From: PALSA-911 sp963743035
GTDB taxonomy: Bacteria > Pseudomonadota > Alphaproteobacteria > Acetobacterales > Acetobacteraceae
Direction of reading: 5' to 3'
Assembly (NCBI GenBank): GCA_963743035.1
Contig: CAVUOB010000004.1
Coordinates: 508,904 to 572,903, forward strand
Length of the DNA stretch: 64,000 nt
The position numbers and the translations under genes are program-made. Shown one piece after another: positions 26,101 to 34,507 of this stretch (within the stretch, counting starts at the first letter, position 1; each line of letters begins with the position of its first letter). The notes beneath the pieces are model-generated. The model searched no databases, had not been told where the DNA came from, and saw nothing but the letters and a program-made list of their open reading frames with translations.

Positions 26101-27378
26101 ATGGCGTACGACGCACGTGTTTATAGGATCCTTATCGCGTCACCTTCCGATGTAGAAGAAGAAAGGGACATAGCTTCATCCGTTATACAATCTTGGAACG
26201 ACCTTCATTCATATACCCGTAAGGTTGTGCTTCTACCACTACGTTGGGAAACTCACACCGCACCGGAATATGGAACTCGCCCCCAGGAAGTAATCAACCG
26301 CGCAATTGTCGACGAGTGTGATCTCTTGGTCGGAATCTTCTGGACTCGCATTGGCTCACCGACTGGTAGTGCCGACAGTGGAACTCTTGAGGAAATTGAG
26401 CGCGTTGGTAAAGCGGGGAAGCCCGTCATGCTCTACTTTTCTAGAGTGGCGATCGATCCCGATAGAATTGACACCAACCAGATTGAGTCGCTTAAAGCCT
26501 TTCGCAAGAACACCTATCCAAAAGGCCTTGTAGAAACATATCAAAAACTAAGCGGGTTCAGAGACAAGTTCTCTAGGCAGCTCGAAATAACAATACGTGA
26601 CTTGCAAAAAGCAGAATCGAGTGGGCCTATTCCACTGTCATTAACATTTCTGTCGGTGCAAGACGGTAAGTCCATTGGAAGCGACCTCAAAATCACCTAT
26701 AGGCGGCCTATTGTATCCGACTTCGGCGCGGTTCCACCGGATCTCGTCGATGAGGTCAAAAAGATGGTAGAGAACAAGATTAAGCGGGAGTCGTTCCATC
26801 CAATTGCCCTCGGAATACAGAACAGCGGTTTAACCGGGATTCGAAATCCATACTTAAAAATTGAGTTCACACCAGACAATGTGGACCTTGAATTGTCTGA
26901 TAATTTCCCATCACGGAGAAGCCGCTGGCTAACCACGCGCATTTCAAAATTTTGGCTTAGTTCTCAATTTGTCGACCTTGACGACGACGACGACGGTAGT
27001 GGTGACGACACCGTCAGCAAGATGAAAGAAATATTCCAAGAGTTTGAATCAGAATCCTTTCAGAAACTGGGCGAAGGATGGAATCTTGCGCTTGAATGGG
27101 ATGCAATCCAGCCCCAACGCCTCCGTCTTGTTAAGCCGTTCCTGTTTGTATCTAGCCCGAAGACGGCTCTGCTTACAGTTCATGCAAAGGCTTACAGTGA
27201 TTCGTTTCCGGTCCCCTACGAACTTCGGGGCACATGCTCTATCGAAGTTGTAGACGTTTATGCCGAACTCTCATCGGTGCTTCCTGATTGGGAGAAGAAA
27301 GCTAGAGCTGTTCAAGCAGAAGCTCGAGCCGCTCTAGCACAAGCTCGTGACAGCGGGTCGAAAGGCTCAGACAGCTGA
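26101..27378 (+). CDS. DUF4062 domain protein, defence-associated type
   Basis: This 425-residue cytoplasmic protein has an N-terminal TIR-like DUF4062 domain (1-150): YRILIASPSDVEEERDIA, then TRPQEVINRAIVDECDLLVG, FWTRIGSPTG and GTLEEIER. The remaining part (about 180-400) is beta-rich and unassigned, with an acidic Asp run near residue 300, and it ends in an Ala-rich helix. In other proteins DUF4062 is fused to NTPase or effector modules; none is visible here. The gene is clearly AT-richer than its neighbours, which implies separate acquisition. It ends the cargo block, 420 bp before attR. I infer a sensing or signalling role in the same defence cluster. Confidence 0.68.
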   Translation: MAYDARVYRILIASPSDVEEERDIASSVIQSWNDLHSYTRKVVLLPLRWETHTAPEYGTRPQEVINRAIVDECDLLVGIFWTRIGSPTGSADSGTLEEIERVGKAGKPVMLYFSRVAIDPDRIDTNQIESLKAFRKNTYPKGLVETYQKLSGFRDKFSRQLEITIRDLQKAESSGPIPLSLTFLSVQDGKSIGSDLKITYRRPIVSDFGAVPPDLVDEVKKMVENKIKRESFHPIALGIQNSGLTGIRNPYLKIEFTPDNVDLELSDNFPSRRSRWLTTRISKFWLSSQFVDLDDDDDGSGDDTVSKMKEIFQEFESESFQKLGEGWNLALEWDAIQPQRLRLVKPFLFVSSPKTALLTVHAKAYSDSFPVPYELRGTCSIEVVDVYAELSSVLPDWEKKARAVQAEARAALAQARDSGSKGSDS

Positions 27379-27797
27379 GTGGAGATCCCCTCTTCGTCCA
27401 TTGCGGGCGGGCCGGTTCGCGGAAGCGATGGCCGCTTCGGAGACGCAACCCCAGTCGGCCCTATTGCTGCCATGTGCGCAGAGTCGTCGTCGGCAGCCAT
27501 AGAGGAACGTCTGCTATCGGGGATGGGAGATGCCTCGTTGAGTATCCGACTTGGGTCGGAAGCGGCCTTCTGCCGCCCCGGCGCTGACGGCTGCTTCCTC
27601 CCGTGTGTCACCGAAAAGCGGACAGGCGGCATTCGGCCGACTCCGGCCGTCCGGCCCGCCGGCTGCCTCTCAGGCACGCACTTGCTACGTGAACGTGGCA
27701 TCCTTCACCCCGACGATATCGGGGCGAACCACGGTGACGTTTTACCACGGATCTACTACGGATAATCTTCGCCCTAACCCGCAAAACTCCTCAGGTT
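27379..27797. other. Intergenic region at the right end of the island
   Basis: No supported gene; open frames on both strands here lack family resemblance. GC rises again toward core level, suggesting older island or chromosome-like DNA. The sequence CGCAAAACTCCT (27780-27791) resembles GGCAAACTCCT next to attL (10401-10411) and may be part of the integrase arm or core sites. Confidence 0.35.
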
Positions 27798-27814
27798 CTG
27801 GGGTTTGGGGCAAA
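27798..27814 (+). other. attR of the integrated element
   Basis: This is the second copy of ctggggtttggggcaaa. Here it continues into GCCCCAA, so the hairpin TTGGGGC-AAA-GCCCCAA is complete, and the downstream DNA is the 3' flank of the biotin carboxylase gene (stop at 27838). Deleting 10407-27814 would restore a continuous palindrome between the two convergent core genes. Confidence 0.75.
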
Positions 27815-27837
27815 GCCCCAATCTGGCTCCCGCCCCC

Positions 27838-29226
27838 TCAGCCCACCCGGATCTCCCCGGTCAGGCCGGTGTGGACGGTGCCGGCGCGGAAGCGGGGGTC
27901 GTCCAGGCAGGCGAGGAGGAAGGGGATGTTGGTTTTGACGCCTTCGATGACCGTGCGGGCGAGCACCTCCAGCAGGCCGGCGATGGCGTCGTTGCGGGTG
28001 GTGCCGCGGAAGATGATCTTGGCCAGCATCGGGTCGTAATGCGGGGTGACGGTCATGCCCTCGGCGTAGCCGGTGTCCACCCGGCAAGTGGCGGTGTTGG
28101 CGGGCAGGCGGAATTTGTTCAGCGGTCCCGGTGAGGGCAGGAAGCGCCTGGGGTCCTCGGCGTAGATGCGGACCTCGATCGCGTGGCCGTCCACCGTGAT
28201 GGTGTCGGGCAGGATCGTGTCGAGGCTCTCGCCGGCGGCGGAGCGGATCTGGGCCTGCACCAGGTCGATGCCGGTGACCATTTCGGTCACCGCGTGCTCC
28301 ACCTGCAGCCGGGTGTTCATTTCCAGGAAGCTGAAGCCGCCGTCCTGGCCCATCAGCATCTCGACGGTGCCGATATTGTCGTAGCCGATGCGGGCGAGGA
28401 CTTCCGCCGCGCGGGCGGCGATGGCTTCTATTGCGTCCCGGGGCACGTTGGGGGCGGGGGATTCCTCGATCACCTTCTGGTGGCGGCGCTGGATGGAGCA
28501 GTCGCGCTCGAACAGATGGCGGACGTTGCCGTGCCGGTCGGCGAGCATCTGCAGTTCCACGTGGCGCGGGTTCTCGATGTATTTCTCCAGGTAGACGCCG
28601 GCGCTGGAGAAGCTGCGCTGAGCCATCGCCCGGGCGCGTTCGACGCTGGCGAGCAGCGTGGTTTCGTCGCGCGCCACCATCATGCCGATGCCGCCGCCGC
28701 CGCCGGCCGGCTTGATCATGACGGGAAAGCCGATCCTGCCGGCCGCCGCGGCAACGCTGGCCGGGTCGGCGTCCAGCAGGCCGCTGCCGGCGGCGATGGG
28801 CATGCCCTCGGCGGCCATGATCTCGCGCGCGCGGGTCTTCTCGCCCATGGCCTCGATCAGCCGGGCGGAGGGGCCGACGAAGGTGAGGCCGGCCTGTGTC
28901 ACGCGTTCGGCAAAGCCGGCGTTTTCCGACAGGAAGCCGTAGCCGGGGTGGACGGCGTCCGCGCCGGCTGCCTTCGCCACCTCCAGCAGTTTTTCCTGGT
29001 TCAGGTAGCTCTCGCGCGCCGGCGCCGGGCCGATGCAGTGGACCTCGTCCGCCTGCGCCAGATAGGGGGCGGCCGAATCGGCCTCCGAATGCACCGCGAC
29101 GGAGCCGATGCCGAGTTGGCGCAGCGCCCGGATCACGCGCGCGGCGACCGCGCCGCGATTGGCGACCAGCATCTTTCGGAACGGCGCGGCTTGCGGTGTA
29201 GATTGTGCGGATGGTGCTGAATTCAT
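27838..29226 (-). CDS. Biotin carboxylase (acyl-CoA carboxylase BC subunit)
   Basis: This 462-residue ATP-grasp enzyme carboxylates biotin on a BCCP partner. Domains: N-terminal FRKMLVANRGAVAARVIRAL; the ATP-binding glycine-rich loop in PAGGGGGIGMM; metal and catalytic residues in FLEMNTRLQVEHAVTE; and a C-terminal domain ending GLTGEIRVG. There is no BCCP or carboxyltransferase domain in the chain and none adjacent. The start at ATG 29226 follows GGAAG and adds about 15 residues before the family start; an ATG at 29172 is a shorter option. It is divergent from birA, and the two starts overlap by 16 bp. Whether it serves acetyl-CoA, propionyl-CoA or another acyl-CoA cannot be told from this subunit. 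Confidence 0.88.
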   Translation of the reverse strand: MNSAPSAQSTPQAAPFRKMLVANRGAVAARVIRALRQLGIGSVAVHSEADSAAPYLAQADEVHCIGPAPARESYLNQEKLLEVAKAAGADAVHPGYGFLSENAGFAERVTQAGLTFVGPSARLIEAMGEKTRAREIMAAEGMPIAAGSGLLDADPASVAAAAGRIGFPVMIKPAGGGGGIGMMVARDETTLLASVERARAMAQRSFSSAGVYLEKYIENPRHVELQMLADRHGNVRHLFERDCSIQRRHQKVIEESPAPNVPRDAIEAIAARAAEVLARIGYDNIGTVEMLMGQDGGFSFLEMNTRLQVEHAVTEMVTGIDLVQAQIRSAAGESLDTILPDTITVDGHAIEVRIYAEDPRRFLPSPGPLNKFRLPANTATCRVDTGYAEGMTVTPHYDPMLAKIIFRGTTRNDAIAGLLEVLARTVIEGVKTNIPFLLACLDDPRFRAGTVHTGLTGEIRVG

Positions 29227-29996
29227 CGTTTCCGTCTTCCTTGCCGGCGGGCACCTTCGCGGTGCCGCCTTTCGTGGTTCATGCCCGCGACATCGTGGAC
29301 TCAACCAGCGACGACGCGAAGGCCCTGGCCGCCGCCGGCGCGCCGGATGGCAGCGTGGTCTGGGCGCGCGAGCAGAGTGCGGGGCGCGGACGCTACACGC
29401 GCCAATGGCACAGCCCCCCGGGCAATCTGTACATGTCCGTGGTGCTGCGGCCCCACATCCTGCCTTCGCGCACCGCCGAGCTGGGCTTCATCGCCGCGCT
29501 GGCGGTGGCGGAGACGGTGCAGGCGTTCCTGCCGTCCGGGCCCCCTGCCCTGCTGAAATGGCCGAACGACGTGCTGGTGGAGGGGGCAAAGATCGCCGGC
29601 ATCCTGCTCGAGGGCCAGTTCACGGGAATGCAGCTTGCCTGGGTGATCGCGGGCATCGGCATCAACGTGACGGGGGCGCCGGCCAATCCTGCCTACGCCA
29701 CCACCTCGCTCGCGGATTGCGGCGCCGACGATGTGCCGGCGCGGGCGGTGCTGGAAAAGCTGCTCGACCGCCTGGGCGCCTGGCGGGGTATGTGGCACGG
29801 CAGCGGCTTCGCCCCGGTGCGGAAGGCGTGGATGGCGCGCGCCGCGCGGCTGGGCGAGGAGATCACGGTGCGCATCGGCGCCGAGCCTTTGGCCGGGGTG
29901 TTTCGCGGCATCGACCAGGACGGTGCCCTGCTGCTGGAAACGCCGCAGGGCACGCGCCGGGTCACCGCCGGCGAGGTCGCCTTCGGGGCGGGTTGA
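29211..29996 (+). CDS. birA: Biotin-protein ligase BirA, short form without HTH
   Basis: This is a 261-residue enzyme that attaches biotin to BCCP lysines through biotinyl-AMP. The catalytic domain shows QSAGRGRYTRQWHSPPGNLY (biotin and ATP loop, GRGRxxRxW), KWPNDVLVEGAKIAGIL and GIGINV, then the C-terminal SH3-like part (FRGIDQDGALLLETPQG). It lacks the N-terminal DNA-binding domain, so it is a ligase only. Start ATG 29211 lies inside the first codons of the divergent biotin carboxylase gene; no later Met fits. The ligase and one of its probable client pathways are thus back to back. The 3' end contains a repeated GGGGCGGG(T/C)TGATCAGGCC. Confidence 0.92.
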   Translation: MVLNSSFPSSLPAGTFAVPPFVVHARDIVDSTSDDAKALAAAGAPDGSVVWAREQSAGRGRYTRQWHSPPGNLYMSVVLRPHILPSRTAELGFIAALAVAETVQAFLPSGPPALLKWPNDVLVEGAKIAGILLEGQFTGMQLAWVIAGIGINVTGAPANPAYATTSLADCGADDVPARAVLEKLLDRLGAWRGMWHGSGFAPVRKAWMARAARLGEEITVRIGAEPLAGVFRGIDQDGALLLETPQGTRRVTAGEVAFGAG

Positions 29997-30020
29997 TCAG
30001 GCCCCTCCGGGGCGGGCTGA

Positions 30021-30536
30021 TCAGGCCGCGGCGGTCTCCACCGCCTCATACGGGAAGCGGCGGATCTTCATGACGTTCACGCCCTCGATCCGGATCAGCC
30101 GCGTGGCGCCGTCCCGGCGCGGGGAGTGGAGCACGCCCTCGTTGTACAGATAGGCCTCGCCGGGCTTCAGCGAGTAGTTGCGGTTGAACTTGACCTTGCC
30201 GGGCTTGCCTTCGGACGGACGCTCGATGCAGTCCCAGTCTGTCATCAGGGTTTCGCCGGCGGCCTGGCCGTAGATCGCCCAGGTCGGGCCGTGATCGTGC
30301 GGGGAACTGCCCTTCGCGCCCTGGTGCACATGCGCGAGGATGGTGAAGCCGAGATCGGGGTCCTCGTACAGGATGTCGCGCTCGGGCGTGTCGTCGCGCA
30401 GGTGTTTGGCGATGAACGCCTGGTCCTTCAGCACGTCCTGCAGCAGCGCGCAGACCTTCTTCCGCCCGGAGGGGCCGGGCTCGGCGGACAGGATCTGGCG
30501 GCACGCGGCGGCGAAGCTCTCGATCGTGTGGGCCAT
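30021..30536 (-). CDS. Cupin protein, cysteine-dioxygenase-like
   Basis: This 171-residue single-domain cupin has the metal-binding motif SSPHDHGPTWAIYGQAAGE (two His separated by one residue, followed by a distal Glu or Gly), with the second cupin motif around YLYNEGVLHSPRRDG, where His is the third ligand. The pattern matches the cysteine/thiol dioxygenase side of the cupins, which add O2 to a thiol at Fe(II). Substrates such as cysteine or 3-mercaptopropionate are possible; the sequence alone does not decide. It is divergent from the GMC oxidoreductase. GGAGAAAG precedes the ATG. Confidence 0.68.
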   Translation of the reverse strand: MAHTIESFAAACRQILSAEPGPSGRKKVCALLQDVLKDQAFIAKHLRDDTPERDILYEDPDLGFTILAHVHQGAKGSSPHDHGPTWAIYGQAAGETLMTDWDCIERPSEGKPGKVKFNRNYSLKPGEAYLYNEGVLHSPRRDGATRLIRIEGVNVMKIRRFPYEAVETAAA

Positions 30537-30634
30537 GGGCTTTCTCCGGGATGGGTTGGAATGATCTTGGCGGCGAGACTAGGATAAAGCCGGGATCACA
30601 GGCAATTACGACCTCCATGGGGTGGGAAAAGACG

Positions 30635-32302
30635 ATGGCGAAGCCGCAAGAGACCGCCAGTGAGGAAACATTCGACTATGTCATCGTCGGCGCCGGGGCG
30701 GCGGGCTCGGTGCTCGCGGGGCGGCTGACGGAGGATCCGGGGGTGACCGTCTGCGTGCTGGAGGCGGGGCCGCCGGACAACCATCCCTACATCCACGTGC
30801 CCGGCGGCTTCATCAAGATGCTGTTCAATCCGAAATTCACCTGGCAGTTCAAGACCGAGCCGAGCGAGGGCACGGCCGGGCGGCAGATCCCGACCACGCA
30901 AGGGCGCACGCTGGGCGGCGGCAGTTCGATCAACGGCATGGTGTACAACCGCGGGCAGCCGGCCGATTTCGACCATTGGGCGCAGCGCGGCAATCGCGGC
31001 TGGGGCTACACCGACATCCTGCCGTATTTCAAGCGCGGGGAGCGGCGCATCGGCCTGGCCGATGAGCGGATGCACGGGCGCGAGGGCAATATCCCGGTCA
31101 CCGACATGGACTGGTTCCACCCGGTCTGCGAGGCGTTCATGGACGGCGCGGTCGGCATGGGGATCCCGCGCAACGCCGACTACAATGACGGCCAGCAGGA
31201 AGGCGTGGGGTATTTCCAGCGCGCCATCCACAAGGGCTGGCGGCGCAGTGCGGCACGGATGTTCCTGCACCCCGCCAAGGCGCGCGGGAACCTGGCGGTG
31301 CGCACCGATGCGCGGGCGGAAAGGGTTCTGTTCGAGGGCAAGCGCGCGGTGGGCGTGCGCTATGTCGACGACCACGACCGGAACACCCGGCACGTGGTGC
31401 GGGCGCGGCGCGAGGTGATCCTGAGCAGCGGCACGGTGAACACCGCGCGGCTGCTGCAGGTCTCCGGCGTCGGGGCTGCCGGCCTGCTGGGGGAGCTCGG
31501 CGTGCCCGTGGTGCATGAGCTGCGCGGGGTCGGCGAGAATTTCCGCGACCACTACTCGGTGCGGCTGGTGGCGCGGGTTGCGAACATCCGCACCATGAAC
31601 GAGATGTCCAAGGGGATCCGCCTGGCCGGGCAGATCGCGCGCTGGGCGACGGGGCGGCCGTCGATCCTGGCGCTGACGCCATCGCTGGTGCACTGGTTCT
31701 GGAAATCCGACGACAGCCTGGATCTGGCGGATCTGCAGGGCGTGTTCAGCCCGGCGAGCTACAAGGACGGGTTTGTGGGTTTGCTGGATGATTTCCCCGG
31801 CATGACCTGCGGCGTGTGGCAGCACCGGCCGGAGAGCATCGGCTATGTGCGGGCGCGCTCGGCCGATGTGTTCACCGATCCGGTGATCCAGCCGAACTAT
31901 CTGTCCGACGCGATGGATCGGCGGGTGCTGATCGCCGGCATGAAGCTGGGCCGCCGGCTGCTGCAATCGCCGGAGCTGGCGCGGTACTACGACCGCGAGG
32001 AATTGCCCGGCGCCGATGTGCGCAGCGATGACGAGCTGCTGGATTTCGCCCGGCGGTATGGTTCCACATCGTACCACCTGATCGGCACCGCCCGCATGGG
32101 GCCGGCGACCGATCCGAGCGCGGTGGTGGACGACCAGTTGCGGGTGCACGGGATGCAGGGGCTGCGGGTGGTGGATGCGTCGATCATGCCGAACATGCCG
32201 TCTTCCAACACCTATGCCTCGACGATGATGATCGCGGAGAAGGCGTCGGACATGATCCGTGGGCGGGCGCCTTTGGCTCCTGTGGAGGGGGTGGCGGCTT
32301 GA
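30635..32302 (+). CDS. GMC-family FAD oxidoreductase (choline-dehydrogenase-like)
   Basis: This is a 555-residue flavoprotein oxidising an alcohol substrate. The FAD dinucleotide motif is GAGAAG (19-24) in DYVIVGAGAAGSVLAGRL. The GMC signature GRTLGGGSSINGMVYNRG is present. The C-terminal catalytic His lies in SYHLIGTARMG, and its partner Asn is in MPSSNTYASTMMIAEKA. No signal peptide is visible, so it is likely cytoplasmic. The frame is open from 30551; Met at 30635 is chosen because the Rossmann strand follows at normal distance, and 30617 is another option. Relatives act on choline, alcohols or polyethylene glycol; the substrate here is unknown. Confidence 0.88.
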   Translation: MAKPQETASEETFDYVIVGAGAAGSVLAGRLTEDPGVTVCVLEAGPPDNHPYIHVPGGFIKMLFNPKFTWQFKTEPSEGTAGRQIPTTQGRTLGGGSSINGMVYNRGQPADFDHWAQRGNRGWGYTDILPYFKRGERRIGLADERMHGREGNIPVTDMDWFHPVCEAFMDGAVGMGIPRNADYNDGQQEGVGYFQRAIHKGWRRSAARMFLHPAKARGNLAVRTDARAERVLFEGKRAVGVRYVDDHDRNTRHVVRARREVILSSGTVNTARLLQVSGVGAAGLLGELGVPVVHELRGVGENFRDHYSVRLVARVANIRTMNEMSKGIRLAGQIARWATGRPSILALTPSLVHWFWKSDDSLDLADLQGVFSPASYKDGFVGLLDDFPGMTCGVWQHRPESIGYVRARSADVFTDPVIQPNYLSDAMDRRVLIAGMKLGRRLLQSPELARYYDREELPGADVRSDDELLDFARRYGSTSYHLIGTARMGPATDPSAVVDDQLRVHGMQGLRVVDASIMPNMPSSNTYASTMMIAEKASDMIRGRAPLAPVEGVAA

Positions 32303-32366
32303 TGAGGAGGTATTGTTTTGCGCTGTTGGACTTGGGTGTGGGTACGCAACTTACGAGTTGGATGAT

Positions 32367-32422
32367 CCGAATTGACGCTTAATCCAAAGTTTGGATAATC
32401 CAAATTGACGCTTAATCCAAAG
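32367..32422. repeat. 33-bp tandem repeat at the 3' end of the split gene
   Basis: The segment CC(G/A)AATTGACGCTTAATCC occurs at 32367 and again at 32400, a 33-bp period. It encodes the doubled LWIKRQFG tail in the split membrane protein. Confidence 0.7.
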
Positions 32423-32676
32423 CGCAACGTCCGTGAACGGCCAGTATTTCGTCACGTCCCATTCCCGCTTGAGTATCCTTCGTGCCAGATCAACTAAGTC
32501 GTTGATTTTATCCCGGTCAGGCACATTCGACGTAACCGTCAAGAGATCATCGAGTTTCTCTTTAAGCTCGACGTGCATCGCTTCTGTTCTATTGAGGCGC
32601 AGCACGATTCGTGAGTAAAGGGACTATCAGGATTTCCGTGTGTGGGCGGGCATAATGGGCAAAAAGGAGTCCCAGT

Positions 32677-33900
32677 ATGTCGCGACGCAAAGAGCCTGCG
32701 ATCCCGAACGAGCTTCTCGACCAGTTGCTGGCAGGCGGCACGGCCAGCGCGGCGTTTGAGCAGGGTGGCCTGCTCAACTCTCTGAAGAAGGCGCTGACCG
32801 AACGCGCCTTGAACGCGGAGATGGATCATCACCTCGCCGGGGATGAGGGTGCCGGCAACACCCGCAACGGCTACGGCCGGAAGACGGTGATGACCGAGAC
32901 CGGCAAGTTGGCGATCGACGTCCCGCGCGACCGCCATTCGAGCTTCGATCCGCAGCTGATCGCCAAGTATCAGCGCCGCTTTCCCGGCTTCGACGACAAG
33001 ATCGTGTCGATGTACACACGGGGGATGAGTACCCGCGAGATCACCGGGCACCTGCACGATCTGTATGGCATCGACGTCTCGCCCGACCTGATCAGCACGG
33101 TGACCGACGCGGTGCTCGATGAGGTTGCCACCTGGCAGCAGCGGCCGCTCGATCCGGTTTACCCGCTGGTCTTCTTCGACGCGCTCCGGGTCAAGATCCG
33201 CGACGAGGGGATGGTCCGCAACAAGGCGATCCACATCGCGCTGGGGGTGCGCGCCGATGGCGCCAAGGAGGTGCTCGGCCTATGGCTCGAGCAGAACGAA
33301 GGCGCCAAGTTCTGGCTGAGGGTGATGAACGAGCTTCGTAACCGCGGCACGGAGGATATCCTGCTGGCCGTCGTCGATGGCCTTAAAGGCTTTCCCGAGG
33401 CGATCACCGCCGTGTTCCCCGACGCGATCGTCCAGACCTGCATCGTCCACCTGCTGCGCAACTCGATGGACTTTGTCTCCTGGAAGGATCGCAAGGGCTT
33501 GGCGGCGGCGCTCAAGGACATTTACCGCGCCCCGAGCGCAGGCGCGGCCGAACAGGCGCTGACGGCGTTCGAGGCCGGTCCGTGGGGCCAGCGCTATCCG
33601 GCCATCGGCCAGAGTTGGCGGCGTGCCTGGGGCGAGGTCATTCCGTTTTTTGCATTCCCCGACGAGGTCCGCCGGATTGTCTACACCACGAACTCAATAG
33701 AAGCTCTGAACTCGAAGCTGAGGCGGGCCGTCAGGGCCAGGGGACACTTCCCGAGCGACGATGCCGCGACCAAGCTGTTGTATCTGATCTTGAACCGCTC
33801 GGAGAAGGAGTGGAAAATGCCACCACGTGAGTGGTCCATGGCCAAGGCCCAGTTCGCCGTCATCTTCGGCGAGCGCTTCATCAAGGCCATGGCAGCGTAA
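32677..33900 (+). CDS. IS256-family transposase
   Basis: This 407-residue mutator-type transposase has its DDE residues in VFFDALRVKIRDEG, AVVDGLKGFPEAI and the downstream Glu region of TTNSIEALNSKLRRA, with the conserved C-terminal LILNRSEKEW. The N-terminal zinc-like/HTH part is helical. It starts 57 bp inside the left inverted repeat. The reading frame is intact and ends just before the inner right inverted repeat. A copy of its last approximately 75 codons follows in the duplicated end and is not translated from its own start. Confidence 0.92.
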   Translation: MSRRKEPAIPNELLDQLLAGGTASAAFEQGGLLNSLKKALTERALNAEMDHHLAGDEGAGNTRNGYGRKTVMTETGKLAIDVPRDRHSSFDPQLIAKYQRRFPGFDDKIVSMYTRGMSTREITGHLHDLYGIDVSPDLISTVTDAVLDEVATWQQRPLDPVYPLVFFDALRVKIRDEGMVRNKAIHIALGVRADGAKEVLGLWLEQNEGAKFWLRVMNELRNRGTEDILLAVVDGLKGFPEAITAVFPDAIVQTCIVHLLRNSMDFVSWKDRKGLAAALKDIYRAPSAGAAEQALTAFEAGPWGQRYPAIGQSWRRAWGEVIPFFAFPDEVRRIVYTTNSIEALNSKLRRAVRARGHFPSDDAATKLLYLILNRSEKEWKMPPREWSMAKAQFAVIFGERFIKAMAA

Positions 33901-34217
33901 TGTTCAACCGCCCGCCCACACACGGAAATCCTGACAGTCCCGGTCCGCCGGATTGTCTACACCACGAACTCAATAGAAGCTCTGAACTCGAAGCTGAGGC
34001 GGGCCGTCAGGGCCAGGGGACACTTCCCGAGCGACGATGCCGCGACCAAGCTGTTGTATCTGATCTTGAACCGCTCGGAGAAGGAGTGGAAAATGCCACC
34101 ACGTGAGTGGTCCATGGCCAAGGCCCAGTTCGCCGTCATCTTCGGCGAGCGCTTCATCAAGGCCATGGCAGCGTAATGTTCAACCGCCCGCCCACACACG
34201 GAAATCCTGACAGTCCC
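33666..34217. repeat. 276-bp tandem duplication of the IS256 3' end
   Basis: Bases 33666-33941 (from GGTCCGCCGGATTGTC to the right inverted repeat) are repeated without visible change at 33942-34217. Identity means the event is recent, or that the two copies are kept alike by recombination, or that it is an assembly artefact. Confidence 0.9.
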
Positions 34218-34507
34218 GTGAGTAAATGAATAAGATTGCTAATCGCGCTTCTCGTTTTTTCTTTTCTAACTCAACAACATCACCTATTGCAGATAGTAAA
34301 TCACCAATTACGGAGTGTATATTTTCTAATTCTTTCAAATAGGTCGCGAGATCATCTCGCAGATCATTGATCCATGCCTGTCGATGGTTTGAAATCGCGG
34401 TTCGCCAAGCGATAAGTCCCGCAACAATAGAACCTACACCTAAAATTCCAAAAAATGACAACATAGTATTATATTCCATACTAATAGTTTTATATATATA
34501 TTAAAGT

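Larger units (their letters stand above)
10390..27814. mobile_element. 17.4-kb integrated genomic element (P4-satellite-like island)
   Basis: The region is bounded by 17-bp direct repeats and starts with a tyrosine integrase next to attL. It contains a primase/helicase with adjacent iterons, a serine recombinase, small unknown genes, an IS21 copy and a block of TIR, SLOG and DUF4062 genes. Base composition is visibly lower in GC than both flanks, most strongly in the HEPN-like and DUF4062 genes. No phage structural, conjugation or mobilisation genes are visible, so it resembles a P4-like satellite or a replicating integrative element and not a complete prophage or ICE. Flanking core genes (thiolase and biotin carboxylase) converge on it and are undamaged. 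Confidence 0.8.
32620..34217 (+). mobile_element. IS256-family insertion sequence with duplicated 3' end
   Basis: The element has inverted repeats GGGACTATCAGGATTTCCGT (left, from 32620) and GGGACTGTCAGGATTTCCGT (right, reverse complement from 34217). It is flanked by the 9-bp duplication GTGAGTAAA (32611-32619 and 34218-34226), as expected for IS256. The last 276 bp, including the right inverted repeat, are present twice in tandem (33666-33941 and 33942-34217), so there are two right ends, an inner and an outer one. The target duplication matches the outer end, so the element probably moved in this form, or the duplication followed insertion. Confidence 0.9.
32351..34479 (-). pseudogene. Membrane protein gene split by IS256-family element
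   Basis: The reverse-strand frame from 34479 (MEYNTMLSFFGILGVGSIVA, one N-terminal membrane helix) runs to the IS junction at 34218. It continues in phase from 32610 (RIVLRLNRTEAMHVELKE) to a stop at 32351 after removal of the IS and one 9-bp duplication, for about 174 residues in total. After the helix the protein is a long amphipathic helical region (ISNHRQAWINDLRDDLATYL) facing the cytoplasm. The C-terminus has an 11-residue tandem repeat (WIKRQFG twice). The family is not recognised, though similar one-helix proteins occur in defence and mobile regions. It is 28 bp downstream of the AT-rich gene 35722-34508 on the same strand. Confidence 0.72.

Noticed and set aside
27379..27765. A 128-codon frame at the island's right end
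   Set aside because: No family pattern, many Cys/Pro/Gly in unnatural order, no ribosome site.
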